DNA of 64,000 nt, from the NCBI RefSeq assembly GCF_006538325.1, contig NZ_BJKK01000004.1:299141-363140 (forward strand). Reading direction: 5' to 3'. The stretch is from Alteromonas sp. KUL42. GTDB taxonomy: Bacteria; Pseudomonadota; Gammaproteobacteria; Enterobacterales; Alteromonadaceae. The translations under genes and the position numbers were made by a program. Numbering within the stretch: the stretch's first letter is position 1; each line of letters starts with the position of its first letter. The notes beneath the pieces are model-generated. The model did no database searches, was not told the DNA's origin, and saw only the letters and a program-made list of their open reading frames with translations. Below, piece after piece: positions 29,628-38,416 of the stretch.

Positions 29628-29721
29628 ACATTAATCATGTTTAATTGAAATAGTTTTATTGAACTTCAGGTCTATTTATTTACGTAACATAGTAAGTACG
29701 TTGTTGCGTACGTTTGTAATG

Positions 29722-29744
29722 AAAACGCGTAAGTAAGCGTTTTT
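29722..29744 (+). terminator. Possible rho-independent terminator after dgt
   Basis: Stem AAAACGC / GCGTTTT with loop GTAAGTAA and five Ts, 95 bases after the dgt stop. The stem is short, so this is moderately supported. Confidence 0.5.
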
Positions 29745-29833
29745 GGGAGCTTTAGGTAATACTCAGCTCTCATAGCGTTAGCCAGAAAAATCTTTGTTCA
29801 ATTAAATCATAGCTAAACAAAATAGGTCTCGTG

Positions 29834-30853
29834 ATGGCAAAACCGTTTAAGCCCTCAGTGCATTTAAAAGACAACGACGTCACTGATGAAAGTGTATATG
29901 TGAACCGCAGGACATTACTTAAGTCATTAGGTTTTGTTGGTGCTTCAACACTGTTGGCTAAATCAGCCGGTGCCGCTGGATGGTTTTGGGAAGACGACGT
30001 TGATGCCCCAAAGTCGGAATTAAAGCCACAGTTAAAACCACTTAAATTTACACAACCTAGTCAATTTCAAATTAATGAAACACGTACCCCCGAAGACAAG
30101 GTAACCACTTACAATAATTTCTATGAATTTGGCACGGGGAAAGATGATCCCGCTAAAAACGCGACAGAATTTCAAACCAATTCATGGACATTAAAAGTTG
30201 ATGGGTTAGTGAAAAAGCCATTTGTATTGGACTATGAATCGCTCACATCTCGTTTTCCATTAGAAGAACGTATTTATAGACTTCGATGTGTTGAAGCCTG
30301 GTCTATGGTAGTACCCTGGATTGGCTTTGAGCTGGCAGCCCTAATCAAGCAAGCAGAGCCGCTAATGTCGGCTAAGTATGTGGCATTTGAAACCCTGTAT
30401 GATCCTGAACAAATGCCGGGGCAACGCAGCCGCTTTGTGGGCGGTGGGATTGAGTATCCTTATGTCGAAGGGTTGAGATTAGATGAAGCAATGCATCCGC
30501 TTACGTTAATGTCAGTAGGTTTATACGGTAAAACATTACCCGCACAGAACGGCGCCCCAATACGTTTAGTGGTTCCTTGGAAATACGGTTTCAAGAGTAT
30601 TAAGTCTATCGTTCGAATTCGACTAACTGACAAACAACCACCTACCACGTGGAACAGACTTGCTTCAAATGAATATGGATTTTATGCCAATGTAAATCCA
30701 CAAGTTGCCCATCCTCGCTGGAGCCAAGCAAGCGAGCGCAGAATAACGACGGGCGGGCTATTGGCGCGCAACCGTATCGACACACAGATGTTTAATGGTT
30801 ATCAAGAAGTCGCTCCGTTATACAGTGGTATGGATTTATCCCGTTACTACTAA
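29834..30853 (+). CDS. msrP: Periplasmic protein-methionine-sulfoxide reductase, molybdenum subunit MsrP
   Basis: A 339-residue YedY/MsrP protein. It has a twin-arginine signal ([19 protein letters not shown]) and export as a folded molybdoprotein is expected. The molybdopterin domain carries the metal-binding cysteine in [17 protein letters not shown]. Conserved QMPGQ and [18 protein letters not shown] segments are present. It repairs oxidised methionines in periplasmic proteins using electrons from the membrane subunit MsrQ, encoded 39 bases downstream. ATG 29834 (AGGT ribosome site) is preferred over GTG 29831. Confidence 0.96.
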   Translation: MAKPFKPSVHLKDNDVTDESVYVNRRTLLKSLGFVGASTLLAKSAGAAGWFWEDDVDAPKSELKPQLKPLKFTQPSQFQINETRTPEDKVTTYNNFYEFGTGKDDPAKNATEFQTNSWTLKVDGLVKKPFVLDYESLTSRFPLEERIYRLRCVEAWSMVVPWIGFELAALIKQAEPLMSAKYVAFETLYDPEQMPGQRSRFVGGGIEYPYVEGLRLDEAMHPLTLMSVGLYGKTLPAQNGAPIRLVVPWKYGFKSIKSIVRIRLTDKQPPTTWNRLASNEYGFYANVNPQVAHPRWSQASERRITTGGLLARNRIDTQMFNGYQEVAPLYSGMDLSRYY

Positions 30854-30892
30854 GAAGTGAGTAAAGCCTCACGAAGAATATGTAGGATATAA

Positions 30893-31531
30893 ATGCCGTT
30901 ACTTAAAAAGCCGGTAAGACTGTCGCTGTGGCAAAGACGTGGTACAAAAGCTGTTATACATATAATGGCAATAGGATACCTAGCGTGGCTATTTCTCGCA
31001 GGCTTGAGCGACAAATTAGGGCCAGATCCCGTTGAAGTATTGATAAACGAAACCGGTACCTGGGCAATACATTTTTTACTGCTGACGCTGAGCCTTAGCC
31101 CAATGGCTAAGAACTTGCCCAGTGCAGAGCCCATGCAGTTTAGGCGTTTAATTGGCGTTTACACTTTCGTGTATGCCCTCGCCCATTTACTTACCTATAT
31201 CGCTTTTGAGCTTCAATTTGATATGGCACTAGTTGCCAGTGAAATTATCAGCCGTCCCTATATCGTTGTGGGTATGACGGCACTGTTACTATTATTCATA
31301 TTAACCGCCACGTCGTTTAAGACATTACAAAGGAAAATGGGACGGAACTGGCAGCGCCTACACAATACCATCTACATCATCCTTCCTTTAGCACTGTTGC
31401 ATTTTAGCTGGTCGCAGAAAACCTTTTGGCAAGAGCCCGTATGGTACTGGCTTCTCGGATTACTCATAATGAGCCCGCGTATAAAAAAATGGGCCAACAA
31501 AGTACGAGCTAATCGAAGCGGTAGCGCTTAA
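30893..31531 (+). CDS. msrQ: Heme-binding membrane subunit MsrQ
   Basis: A 212-residue YedZ-family membrane protein with about six TM segments. Conserved features are ETGTWAIHFLLLTLSLSP (heme-ligand His), RRLIGVYTFVYALAHLLTYI and WQRLHNTIYIILPLALLHFSW. It passes electrons from the quinone pool or flavin reductase to MsrP. Operon partner of msrP, in the canonical order. Confidence 0.95.
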   Translation: MPLLKKPVRLSLWQRRGTKAVIHIMAIGYLAWLFLAGLSDKLGPDPVEVLINETGTWAIHFLLLTLSLSPMAKNLPSAEPMQFRRLIGVYTFVYALAHLLTYIAFELQFDMALVASEIISRPYIVVGMTALLLLFILTATSFKTLQRKMGRNWQRLHNTIYIILPLALLHFSWSQKTFWQEPVWYWLLGLLIMSPRIKKWANKVRANRSGSA

Positions 31532-31606
31532 TAGATTCCACGCAAAATGTGTGTTTTCATATGTTTAAATGAGTAATTCAGAAGAGCTCAGTGAGCAACA
31601 GAGCGA

Positions 31607-32039
31607 CTAACTAAGAAAATAAAGCAAAAGTGCATAACGCGCGGTCTTACTTATTGCGACACTGCATAGGAAAAAAACTAAAATTACTTCGAAGCACGCC
31701 AGCAACCAAGGTAATTGGATCGCCAACAATCGGCACCCAACACAAAAACAAACTCCATTGCCCCCAACGTGTAAAGGTGTTTTGAGCACGGGTAAAGCTA
31801 CTTTCATTTACCCTCAACCAACGCGTTGCGACAATTTCACCATATCGATAACCTAAAGCATAATTGATCAGCGAACCAAGTACATTTCCCAAAGAAGCAA
31901 CTAAAAGCAGAAAAACGGGTGATAAGCCATTGGTGTAAAGAGTTAAAAGCACCACTTCAGAACTAAACGGTAAGATAGTAGCGGCTAACAGGGCAGATAA
32001 AAACATGCCCATATATCCAATGTTAATCAGACTACTCAA
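31607..32039 (-). pseudogene. yqaA: YqaA family (DedA-like) membrane protein with a frameshift near the 3' end
   Basis: The intact frame from ATG 32039 gives NIGYMGMFLSALLAATILPFSSEVVL...WVPIVGDPITLVAGVLRSNFSFF, a good YqaA protein, but then reads PMQCRNK and stops at 31647. Removing one base from the A7 run at 31671-31677 (T7 in the gene) restores ...FFLCSVAISKTARYALLLYFLS and a stop at 31607, giving 143 residues, the usual YqaA length and C-terminus. The C-terminal TM is lost in the literal reading. YqaA belongs to the DedA superfamily, whose better-known members act in lipid carrier recycling and membrane homeostasis. Either a real disruption, a slippage site or a sequencing error. Confidence 0.85.
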
Positions 32040-32242
32040 TACTATCTTTCCCTACTGTGAACATAGACCTAACCAATGGCTATTTAGATTATGATGCCAT
32101 GGGGCATTTCGGTTAGTGAGAATACCAAACCCACCAAACAGCTCCAATAAAAAAACCTTACATACAACTACTTACCATCAAAAAACAACATTGAACGAAA
32201 AAAATACAATTAAGTGCTTGCAAATTAGGCAACACCGAACTA

Positions 32243-32258
32243 CTGTATACACATACAT
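32243..32258 (+). promoter_or_regulatory. Second, weaker LexA box upstream of sulA-like gene
   Basis: CTGT-N8-ACAT: one mismatch from the CTGT-N8-ACAG SOS consensus, with alternating AT in the centre. It lies one base before the perfect box at 32260-32275. Confidence 0.6.
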
Positions 32259-32259
32259 A

Positions 32260-32275
32260 CTGTATATTATAACAG
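32260..32275 (+). promoter_or_regulatory. LexA (SOS) box
   Basis: CTGTATATTATAACAG fits CTGT-N8-ACAG exactly, with flanking TA/TT like the E. coli TACTGTATATATATACAGTA consensus. It ends 32 bases before the ATG of the sulA-like gene, so LexA would block its promoter. Confidence 0.9.
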
Positions 32276-32307
32276 TTAAATGTCAGTTTACTTAAAAAGG
32301 TATTGCC

Positions 32308-32706
32308 ATGAACACATCACCTGTTTCACGATTCAACGCACTGCGCTCTTCGGTATCCAATGTTGTACAGCTTCCGCTTCCTTTTGAAGGCTACCCAGGT
32401 GAAGGTAAAGGCGGAAATGGCAAAGGTTGGAACTACCTTATTTCAAACTCTGTGGCTTTTTCAAAAAACGTTGATCATGCTATTCGCATTCAAAAGCCTG
32501 AAAAAGAAAAAATGCCCGAGTGGATAAGTAAGCTGATTACTGGAGGACAGTGCAGTACGCTTTATGTTGAAGACATCGACTTGGATTTGCAGCCTACAGA
32601 CAGTGAGCTGATCCGAAAGCTCTGCAAGCATTATTCTGTTTGTTTAGTTAATGTACGTGTAGACAAATCGAATCACGGACAAAATGTGGCGCTAGGCCCT
32701 TGGTAA
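32308..32706 (+). CDS. sulA: SulA-like SOS cell division inhibitor
   Basis: A 132-residue protein. The second half WISKLITGGQCSTLYVEDID and the following helix/strand region (ELIRKLCKHYSVCLVNVRV) resemble SulA, the FtsZ-binding inhibitor that delays septation during DNA damage. The N-terminal half is a poorly conserved Gly/Lys-rich region (EGYPGEGKGGNGKGWN). Overall similarity to E. coli SulA is low, but two LexA boxes immediately upstream make an SOS role very likely. AAGG ribosome site at good spacing. Monocistronic. Confidence 0.75.
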   Translation: MNTSPVSRFNALRSSVSNVVQLPLPFEGYPGEGKGGNGKGWNYLISNSVAFSKNVDHAIRIQKPEKEKMPEWISKLITGGQCSTLYVEDIDLDLQPTDSELIRKLCKHYSVCLVNVRVDKSNHGQNVALGPW

Positions 32707-32884
32707 TTAATCCTGTGGTAGTAAAAACCTTTTGCAATAAAGGTCCTAAGTAAGAAAAGCTTTTAGAAAAAACGGTTCAGCAACTATCAATTGGCGCTAG
32801 CGTATTTACCATTAATTACTTGGGTAACTCATCGCTTCTCTTTATAATGGCCGTTTATTACTACGTGTTGGGTGTTACAGGATT

Positions 32885-33361
32885 ATGCGTTGCTTTTGTT
32901 GTTCTTCTTTGTCTTTCGAGCAATGTTGTAAACCTTTTATTGACGGTATAAAAGTACCCGATTCCGCAGAACAACTAATGCGTTCTCGTTTTTCAGCTTA
33001 CGCTGTGCATAACTATGATTACGTATTAAATACGTATAGTAATGACAAGCAACAAGGGTTGTCTGCACAACAATTGAAGGACAGTGCCGACGGCGCTAAC
33101 TGGTTTGCACTTACTATTCATCGCCCTTCAAAAAAACAGCAAAACGATGACACGGTTGAGTTTACGGCTTTTTATTTTGAGAATAAGAACGTATTCCAAC
33201 TTCATGAGACATCACTTTTTATAAAAGAAAATGGGGTGTGGCGATATCATGATGGCACATTGCACGACGACTGTGGCAAAGTGAAATATGGTCGCAATTT
33301 ACCTTGTTTGTGTGCAAGCAATAAAAAGTTTAAGCAATGTTGTGCGCTAAAAGCGCGCTAA
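32885..33361 (+). CDS. ychJ: YchJ family protein with two SEC-C zinc motifs
   Basis: A 158-residue UPF0225/YchJ protein. Cys clusters at both ends (CFCCSSLSFEQCC at residues 3-15, CLCASNKKFKQCC near the C-terminus) are SEC-C-like zinc sites. The middle part AEQLMRSRFSAYAVHNYDYVLNTY is the conserved YchJ core of the NTF2-like fold. Function is unknown; zinc-dependent protein contact is assumed from the SecA-like motif. Confidence 0.92.
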   Translation: MRCFCCSSLSFEQCCKPFIDGIKVPDSAEQLMRSRFSAYAVHNYDYVLNTYSNDKQQGLSAQQLKDSADGANWFALTIHRPSKKQQNDDTVEFTAFYFENKNVFQLHETSLFIKENGVWRYHDGTLHDDCGKVKYGRNLPCLCASNKKFKQCCALKAR

Positions 33362-33431
33362 GTATCTTAGGTACTCGTTGAAAGAAGTAACTAATATGTA
33401 TTACAACTAACTAAAACAACGCTGTAACGTT

Positions 33432-34004
33432 TCACTCACACCACTCATATTCCATCTGGCGGGCTACAGTCTTTGCGTAAGGCATATCTGTCAATTTCGA
33501 AACCAAAAACAGGCTCATATCAATACCTGCCGAAATACCTCCAGAAGTAACGTATTTCCCATCTTCGACCCAACGCTTGTTACTTACCACACCTAAATAC
33601 GGGAATTGCTTTTTAAGCTCATCTAAGTCTTGCCAATGTGTCGTCACCGTTTCACGCTGTAATACACCTGCAGCAGCTAGAATAAATGCGCCAGTACATA
33701 TACTACATGTAATTGTTGTGCTGGCATTTACCCGTGCCAGCCAAGCTAATACCGATGTGTTTTGCATTGTTGCAGTGTGCTCACCACCAACAACACATAG
33801 CACATCTAACTTTGGTACATCATCAATTGAGTAATGAGCAGTGACATTCATACCTCCTCGAGCACGTATGGGCTGTGAACTTTCTGAAATTAAATAGACA
33901 TTCCAATGTGATAAACCCAAGCGTTTGGCGACACTGAATACTTCAAACGGCCCGGAAAAATCGAGTACTTCTGCATCGTTGTAAATAAATAAACCTATAT
34001 TCAT
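33432..34004 (-). CDS. DJ-1/PfpI family protein
   Basis: A 190-residue class I glutamine-amidotransferase-like protein. The nucleophile elbow is C103 in TCSICTGAFILAAAG, with the acidic residue near residue 18 (DFSGPFEVF) characteristic of the isonitrile hydratase / ThiJ-like branch. The AraC-type DNA-binding tail found in GlxA regulators is absent. The substrate is unknown; relatives are isonitrile hydratases, deglycase-type or stress proteins. It is monocistronic. Confidence 0.88.
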   Translation of the reverse strand: MNIGLFIYNDAEVLDFSGPFEVFSVAKRLGLSHWNVYLISESSQPIRARGGMNVTAHYSIDDVPKLDVLCVVGGEHTATMQNTSVLAWLARVNASTTITCSICTGAFILAAAGVLQRETVTTHWQDLDELKKQFPYLGVVSNKRWVEDGKYVTSGGISAGIDMSLFLVSKLTDMPYAKTVARQMEYEWCE

Positions 34005-34279
34005 TACTAACCTCTCAATATTCTTTGCCAGAATTGGCTAACCACTCACAATTTACGCGACTAATAAAATTTTTGTGACTTTTATGACTTTAGACCATTT
34101 TAGACTAATTGTGTATTGGCATCATTGTTGAGCGTGCTAAATTGAAGTTACGCAATAAAGCAACATCCACGCTTTAAAATGCCAATTTTCTAAGCGTTCA
34201 GCTGTTAATAATAAAAGCACTTAAGGTTCCGACTGTTACAAGTAGTAAGATTTCTGGTTACTAGGTTTCTGAGGTAATT

Positions 34280-34351
34280 ATGTTGTTATTAAAGCCCAAA
34301 CATTATCTATTAATCTTTTACATAGCCGTTGCGCTGTCTGCTTTGGTGTAA
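34280..34351 (+). CDS. Candidate 23-residue hydrophobic peptide
   Basis: ATG 34280 to TAA 34351 encodes MLLLKPKHYLLIFYIAVALS plus ALV, a short basic N-terminus followed by a single membrane-length hydrophobic run. A GAGG ribosome site is at 34271-34274, five bases before ATG. No homologue is recalled. The ribosome site and composition support translation, but a chance ORF cannot be excluded. Confidence 0.35.
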   Translation: MLLLKPKHYLLIFYIAVALSALV

Positions 34352-34387
34352 AATCAGAAGATAACCGAACTATTACTGAGCGTTATT

Positions 34388-34419
34388 GTGGTTTAGTGGT
34401 TTAGTGGTTTAGTGGTTTA
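34388..34419. repeat. Tandem repeat GTGGTTTA x 4
   Basis: Four perfect consecutive copies of the 8-mer GTGGTTTA, starting 37 bases after the candidate tiny ORF and ending one base before the stop codon of the small membrane gene at 34421. Confidence 0.9.
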
Positions 34420-34420
34420 G

Positions 34421-34603
34421 TCATCCTATGTTGACTTTTTTTCCGCGTCGAGATGTAGGAAATAAGCCCGACCAAAAACCCGCCTCGAATAAAAAGCCGA
34501 GTACGATAAAAATAAATACTCCTGAACTAATTCCCGCACTGTATGAAGCAATGGCCGCCGCCAACAAAGTTAGTATTAGAACCAGTCGAAGTATAATTTT
34601 CAT
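34421..34603 (-). CDS. Small membrane protein of 60 residues
   Basis: Two hydrophobic segments (LRLVLILTLLAAAIASYSAG and GVFIFIVLGFLFEAGFWSGLF) separated by a short turn, with a basic C-terminal tail (TSRRGKKVNIG), so a two-TM hairpin. The start has a very good ribosome site (AAGGAAAGGG, about 6 bases before the ATG at 34603), which argues it is real. No known family is recognised. Its 3' end abuts the 8-bp tandem repeat. Confidence 0.65.
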   Translation of the reverse strand: MKIILRLVLILTLLAAAIASYSAGISSGVFIFIVLGFLFEAGFWSGLFPTSRRGKKVNIG

Positions 34604-35010
34604 AACAACCCTTTCCTTCTATTACAAGTTTCAACGCACGGAAACACTCAATAATGCGCATTAGTTAAGAATTTATGCGTTAAAGCAAATTTATGGCTTT
34701 AACACACTGCATCACAGTAGCACGACACAACAATAAAATGTGTGTAGCTAACTCCTTTTACCTTCGTTTTTTGTAAGCATATGTTCCCAAAAACTTACTC
34801 CGTTATTCTTATTCCTTTACTAAAGCGCAGCGAACTTATCAATTAAGTATCCAAACACATGATAGAGGCTAGAGTGGTTTTACAATTTTATTTTACAAAT
34901 CAGCAGTAGCGTTTCACAATGGGAAGGCATGTCTCTGTTAGTCTCAATAGTTCTTAACGACAAACTAATGAAGGGCCAACAGCAAAAACCACAATAATGA
35001 AGGACAAATA
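34604..35010. other. Intergenic region before the M2 peptidase gene
   Basis: 407 AT-rich bases without a convincing gene. The M2 peptidase promoter and that of the 60-residue membrane protein must lie here. An AAGGA ribosome site (about 34997-35001) precedes the peptidase ATG. Confidence 0.5.
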
Positions 35011-36831
35011 ATGATCACGCACAAACGTACACTACTGGCTGCCTTGGTTAGTATATCTTTGTTTGGCTGTGGCGAAAAAGCTACGCAAACCAACGCTGCA
35101 CCAGCACCAACCGCTGCTGATGCTAAAGCATTTTTAACACAGGCCCAAAACGACATTGAAAAAATGCAGGTTCCTGCCGCTCACGCAGAGTGGAGCTATG
35201 CTACGAACATTAACTTCGACACCGCGGCCGTAAGTGCTTATTTTAACGAAGTGTTGTCTACAAAAGTGGCTAACTTGGCGAAAGAAGCCGCTAAATTTAA
35301 TGATGTCGATGTTGATGTTGATACTCGTCGACAACTAAATCTTTTGAAAAATGGCCTAACTATGCCCCCGCCCTCTGATCCAGTTAAAGCAGAGCGCCTC
35401 GCAAAAATTGGCTCTGACTTGAGCGCAATGTATGGCGCTGGCGAATATTGTCGTGAAGACGGTACGTGTAAGAGCTTGGTTGAAATGAGTGGTGAGATGG
35501 CCACTGTACGTGACGCAGATTTGCTACTTGAATATTGGAAAGGTTGGCGCGAAGTGTCTAAACCTATGGCGCCGTTATACGCCGAACAAGTTTCACTGGC
35601 CAATGAAGGGGCTGCGGAACTAGGTTTTGCCAATGTTAGTGAATTGTGGCGTGGCAAGTATGACATGACTGCTGAGGCATTCCCAAAAGAGCTTGATCGC
35701 TTATGGTCACAAGTAGAGCCATTTTATGAAGCGTTGCATTGCCACGTGCGTGCTGAACTAGGTGAACACTACGGTGAAGATGTTGTACCACAAGACAAAC
35801 CTATTCCTGCACACTTACTTGGCAACATGTGGGCACAGTCTTGGGGAAATATTTACGATATCGTTAAGCCTCAACAAGAAATGACGGTTCCTGATGTTAC
35901 CGCTGCACTTAATGCGCAAGGTTATGACGAAATTGCGATGGTTAAGCAAGCTGAGTCGTTTTTCTCTTCCCTTGGCTTTGAAGAACTGCCAGAGACGTTT
36001 TGGGAGCGCTCCATGTTTCAAAAACCTGAAGGCCGGGACGTTCAGTGTCACGCTTCTGCTTGGGACCTTGATGACAAAGACGACTTACGCATAAAAATGT
36101 GTATTCAAAAGACAGGTGAAGAGTTTAACGTTATCCACCATGAGCTTGGTCATAACTACTATCAGCGCGCCTACAAAAATCAACCTCTGCTTTACCGTGG
36201 CTCGGCAAATGATGGTTTCCACGAAGCAATTGGTGACACTATTGCACTCTCAATTACACCAAAGTACCTCAAGGAAATTGGCCTTATTGATACCATCCCT
36301 GATGCATCGAATGATATCGGTATGCTAATGCAAGTAGCGTTAGACAAAATTGCCTTTATTCCATTTGGTTTAATGGTGGACCAATGGCGTTGGAAAGTGC
36401 TATCAGGTGAAGTTACACCAGAGCAGTACAACGATTTGTGGTGGGAGCTTCGTGAGAAATATCAAGGTGTAATGCCGCCGGTTGAACGCAGCGCTGATGC
36501 ATTTGATCCAGGTGCAAAATATCACGTTCCAGCAAATGTACCTTACACGCGTTATTTCTTAGCACACATTCTTCAATTCCAGTTCCACAAAGCACTGTGT
36601 GATATTGCAGGCGATGAAGGCCCACTTAATCGTTGCTCTATTTACGGCAGTGAGGAAGCAGGTAAAGCTCTGAATGAAATGCTAGAAATGGGCATGAGCC
36701 AACCATGGCAAAACGCACTAGAAACGCTTACAGGCTCACCTGAAATGGATGCTAGTACAATTGCCGCCTACTTTGCTCCACTTAAAGCGTGGTTAGACGA
36801 ACAAAACGCAACGCGCCAATGTGGTTGGTAG
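35011..36831 (+). CDS. M2 family metallopeptidase lipoprotein (peptidyl-dipeptidase A / ACE-like)
   Basis: A 606-residue zinc peptidase. The signal LLAALVSISLFGC ends in a lipobox (LFGC), so it is a lipoprotein. The zinc site is H377-E378-L-G-H381 with E405 in FHEAIGD as the third ligand; the arrangement is that of angiotensin-converting enzyme. NMWAQSWGNIYD and SMFQKPEGRDVQCHASAWD are conserved M2 segments. The enzyme releases dipeptides from peptide C-termini in the periplasm or at the outer membrane, probably for peptide nutrition. It stands alone with its own terminator. Confidence 0.95.
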   Translation: MITHKRTLLAALVSISLFGCGEKATQTNAAPAPTAADAKAFLTQAQNDIEKMQVPAAHAEWSYATNINFDTAAVSAYFNEVLSTKVANLAKEAAKFNDVDVDVDTRRQLNLLKNGLTMPPPSDPVKAERLAKIGSDLSAMYGAGEYCREDGTCKSLVEMSGEMATVRDADLLLEYWKGWREVSKPMAPLYAEQVSLANEGAAELGFANVSELWRGKYDMTAEAFPKELDRLWSQVEPFYEALHCHVRAELGEHYGEDVVPQDKPIPAHLLGNMWAQSWGNIYDIVKPQQEMTVPDVTAALNAQGYDEIAMVKQAESFFSSLGFEELPETFWERSMFQKPEGRDVQCHASAWDLDDKDDLRIKMCIQKTGEEFNVIHHELGHNYYQRAYKNQPLLYRGSANDGFHEAIGDTIALSITPKYLKEIGLIDTIPDASNDIGMLMQVALDKIAFIPFGLMVDQWRWKVLSGEVTPEQYNDLWWELREKYQGVMPPVERSADAFDPGAKYHVPANVPYTRYFLAHILQFQFHKALCDIAGDEGPLNRCSIYGSEEAGKALNEMLEMGMSQPWQNALETLTGSPEMDASTIAAYFAPLKAWLDEQNATRQCGW

Positions 36832-36915
36832 AGATTGTACTTACTAAATAGTTAATGCAACTCGAGTCTAAGAGGCCTTTACATTAAAAGCCTTGACCTA
36901 AAAAGACTAAACTTG

Positions 36916-36942
36916 AAAAACCTCGCTTCGGCGAGGTTTTTT
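36916..36942. terminator. Rho-independent terminator after M2 peptidase
   Basis: 11-bp stem AAAAACCTCGC / GCGAGGTTTTT with a stable TTCG tetraloop and T tail; A-rich on the other side, so it also serves the minus-strand yqjK-like gene that ends at 36947. Confidence 0.93.
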
Positions 36943-36946
36943 AATG

Positions 36947-37213
36947 TCAGAATACAACCTGTTGCAACCACATTCTGGCAAAACGCCAAACAGCTTTACG
37001 TCGTCTGTTAGCCTTGTGTGGATCATCTAAGTGCCAACCTTTAAACGCACCTGCAGAAAAGCTTCCCATTAACCCCAGAGGAGTTACCAGCAGTTGTTTT
37101 GACGCAACTATGGCATCTTCCTGACAGTATTCACTAAGCAACTTAAGTTCTTTGTATTCGTGGACTCGTAGGTCTCGCTCAGCAATAGCACGTCGTAAAA
37201 ACAGATTGGCCAT
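36947..37213 (-). CDS. YqjK-like small protein
   Basis: An 88-residue basic protein (MANLFLRRAIAERDLRVHEY... FARMWLQQVVF). The start ATG 37213 lies one base after the TAA of the holin-like gene and has GGAG before it; a longer frame open to 37327 overlaps the upstream gene and is not used. Its place as third gene behind DUF883 and YqjE-like genes matches the yqjDEK order of enterobacteria. Sequence identity to YqjK is not obvious to me, so the name is from context. Confidence 0.6.
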   Translation of the reverse strand: MANLFLRRAIAERDLRVHEYKELKLLSEYCQEDAIVASKQLLVTPLGLMGSFSAGAFKGWHLDDPHKANRRRKAVWRFARMWLQQVVF

Positions 37214-37214
37214 T

Positions 37215-37721
37215 TTAACTCTCCGGCTCGTTTCGCTGTTCCCTAGTCTGACTATCTTCAGGCTCACCTTTAAAGGTGGCCACCAGCGGGTTGATAGAAA
37301 TAAACTGAAAAGCCTGTCTCGCCACACGCCACGTCATAAACATAAGCGAGCCGTTTATCAAGAGTAGGATCCCAGCCACTAACGCTGCATGTAATTCAGC
37401 TTTGGTCAATAAAACTGCAGAAGCAATATTAAGAATTAGCCAGCAAACACAACCAAACGCAAACGTTGCCAGCGTGGCGAGTACAGTAACAAGTACAGAT
37501 TGTTTCAGTAATTTTGCTTCTGCCCCTACTAACGCCCATTGCGCGCCAAACTGCAATTTCTTTGCTTCAACGAGATCTGACACCGCTTCAACCACTTCGT
37601 CCAGCGAAATGTCCAGCTGTGACACCTTCTCGTTATGTTGAGCTTGATGCGATGACGCCCCGCTGGAAACATCGCTTTCTGGGCGGGGCGTTGTATGTCC
37701 ATCGACAGATGATTGGCTCAT
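37215..37721 (-). CDS. yqjE: YqjE-like phage-holin family membrane protein
   Basis: 168 residues: an N-terminal acidic/Ser-rich region of about 30 residues, an amphipathic helix (LDEVVEAVSDLVEAKKLQFGAQWALVGAEAKL), then two TM segments (VLATLATFAFGCVCWLILNIASAVLL and ALVAGILLLINGSLMFMTW). This is the layout of holin superfamily/YqjE proteins. It lies between the DUF883 gene (13 bases) and the yqjK-like gene (one base) in a small operon. Probably a membrane stress or ribosome-hibernation-associated protein by analogy with YqjD. Confidence 0.78.
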   Translation of the reverse strand: MSQSSVDGHTTPRPESDVSSGASSHQAQHNEKVSQLDISLDEVVEAVSDLVEAKKLQFGAQWALVGAEAKLLKQSVLVTVLATLATFAFGCVCWLILNIASAVLLTKAELHAALVAGILLLINGSLMFMTWRVARQAFQFISINPLVATFKGEPEDSQTREQRNEPES

Positions 37722-37734
37722 CCTTTACCTCTGA

Positions 37735-38040
37735 CTATTTGCTTTTTTTCAGCAATGAGGCCACAAGCATACCAGCAGCGAATGTAATTCCTGCAGCCGC
37801 TACAGGATTTTCCACAGCGTAATTTCGTACTGATGAACCCAACCATTTTTGTTTCATCAGACGACGACGGGCAGCGAGGTTTTCTGCTGATCCTGATGCC
37901 GAATCACGTAAGCTTTGTTCAGCGGTAGCCGCTTTCTCTGCAATCGTGTCCAACGATTCATGCAGTGTGGATTGCAGCTTATCTGTCATAGGGTGACCTG
38001 AAGTATCTGCACCATTTGCGGTAGATTTTGATGTAGCCAT
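37735..38040 (-). CDS. yqjD: DUF883 family protein (YqjD/ElaB-like)
   Basis: A 101-residue protein with an N-terminal helical hydrophilic part and a C-terminal TM anchor (NPVAAAGITFAAGMLVASLLKKSK) typical of DUF883. E. coli YqjD anchors inactive ribosomes to the membrane in stationary phase. First gene of the yqjD-yqjE-yqjK-like operon; AGGAGA ribosome site before its ATG. Confidence 0.86.
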   Translation of the reverse strand: MATSKSTANGADTSGHPMTDKLQSTLHESLDTIAEKAATAEQSLRDSASGSAENLAARRRLMKQKWLGSSVRNYAVENPVAAAGITFAAGMLVASLLKKSK

Positions 38041-38416
38041 TATTCTCTCCTTAAATTTAAACGTACTTCAACCTAAGGATTGCAACTGCTGTTCCAAGCC
38101 ACCACAAACACCAATCATCTGATTTTTATATAATTTTCTGAAACATGCGCACCGCACTTACATACTTGTAAGTAAAATCTGCACTGTGGCCATGTAATTC
38201 ATTCCCTCCTCCCCGTTAGAAAATCAGAGAACTACAATTAAAACGACAAACATTAATTACCGTCATAACCAAGACAATGTAATAACAACTGTACTTTATG
38301 TCAGGCATACTTGACATAAGAGAGAGCAGGAAGTAAGGTTAACCTGACATTATGTAGGGAACTTATTACACAATGTAGATACGAACTAATACATTCTGTT
38401 AAAAATGGAGATCGAT
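38041..38416. other. Divergent intergenic region
   Basis: 376 bases between the DUF883 gene and the membrane protein/XRE pair, without a gene. It contains the inverted repeat and promoter candidate at 38296-38339. Confidence 0.5.
38296..38339 (+). promoter_or_regulatory. Candidate promoter overlapped by an inverted repeat
   Basis: TTATGTCA (38296-38303) and TGACATAA (38312-38319) form a perfect 8-bp inverted repeat with an 8-base spacer. The right arm contains a TTGACA -35 (38311-38316), with TAAGGT 17 bases on (38334-38339) as a -10. This would transcribe the membrane protein/XRE pair, and the XRE protein is the natural candidate to bind the repeat. Confidence 0.45.

Larger units (their letters stand above)
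34005..34420. other. Intergenic region with a candidate tiny gene and an 8-bp tandem repeat
   Basis: 416 bases without an ordinary gene. It holds the promoter of the DJ-1 gene, the 23-codon candidate at 34280-34351 and the GTGGTTTA repeat at 34388-34419, both described separately. Confidence 0.5.

Noticed and set aside
34388..34419. GTGGTTTA repeats as a CRISPR array
   Set aside because: Units are 8 bp with no spacers; a simple tandem repeat.
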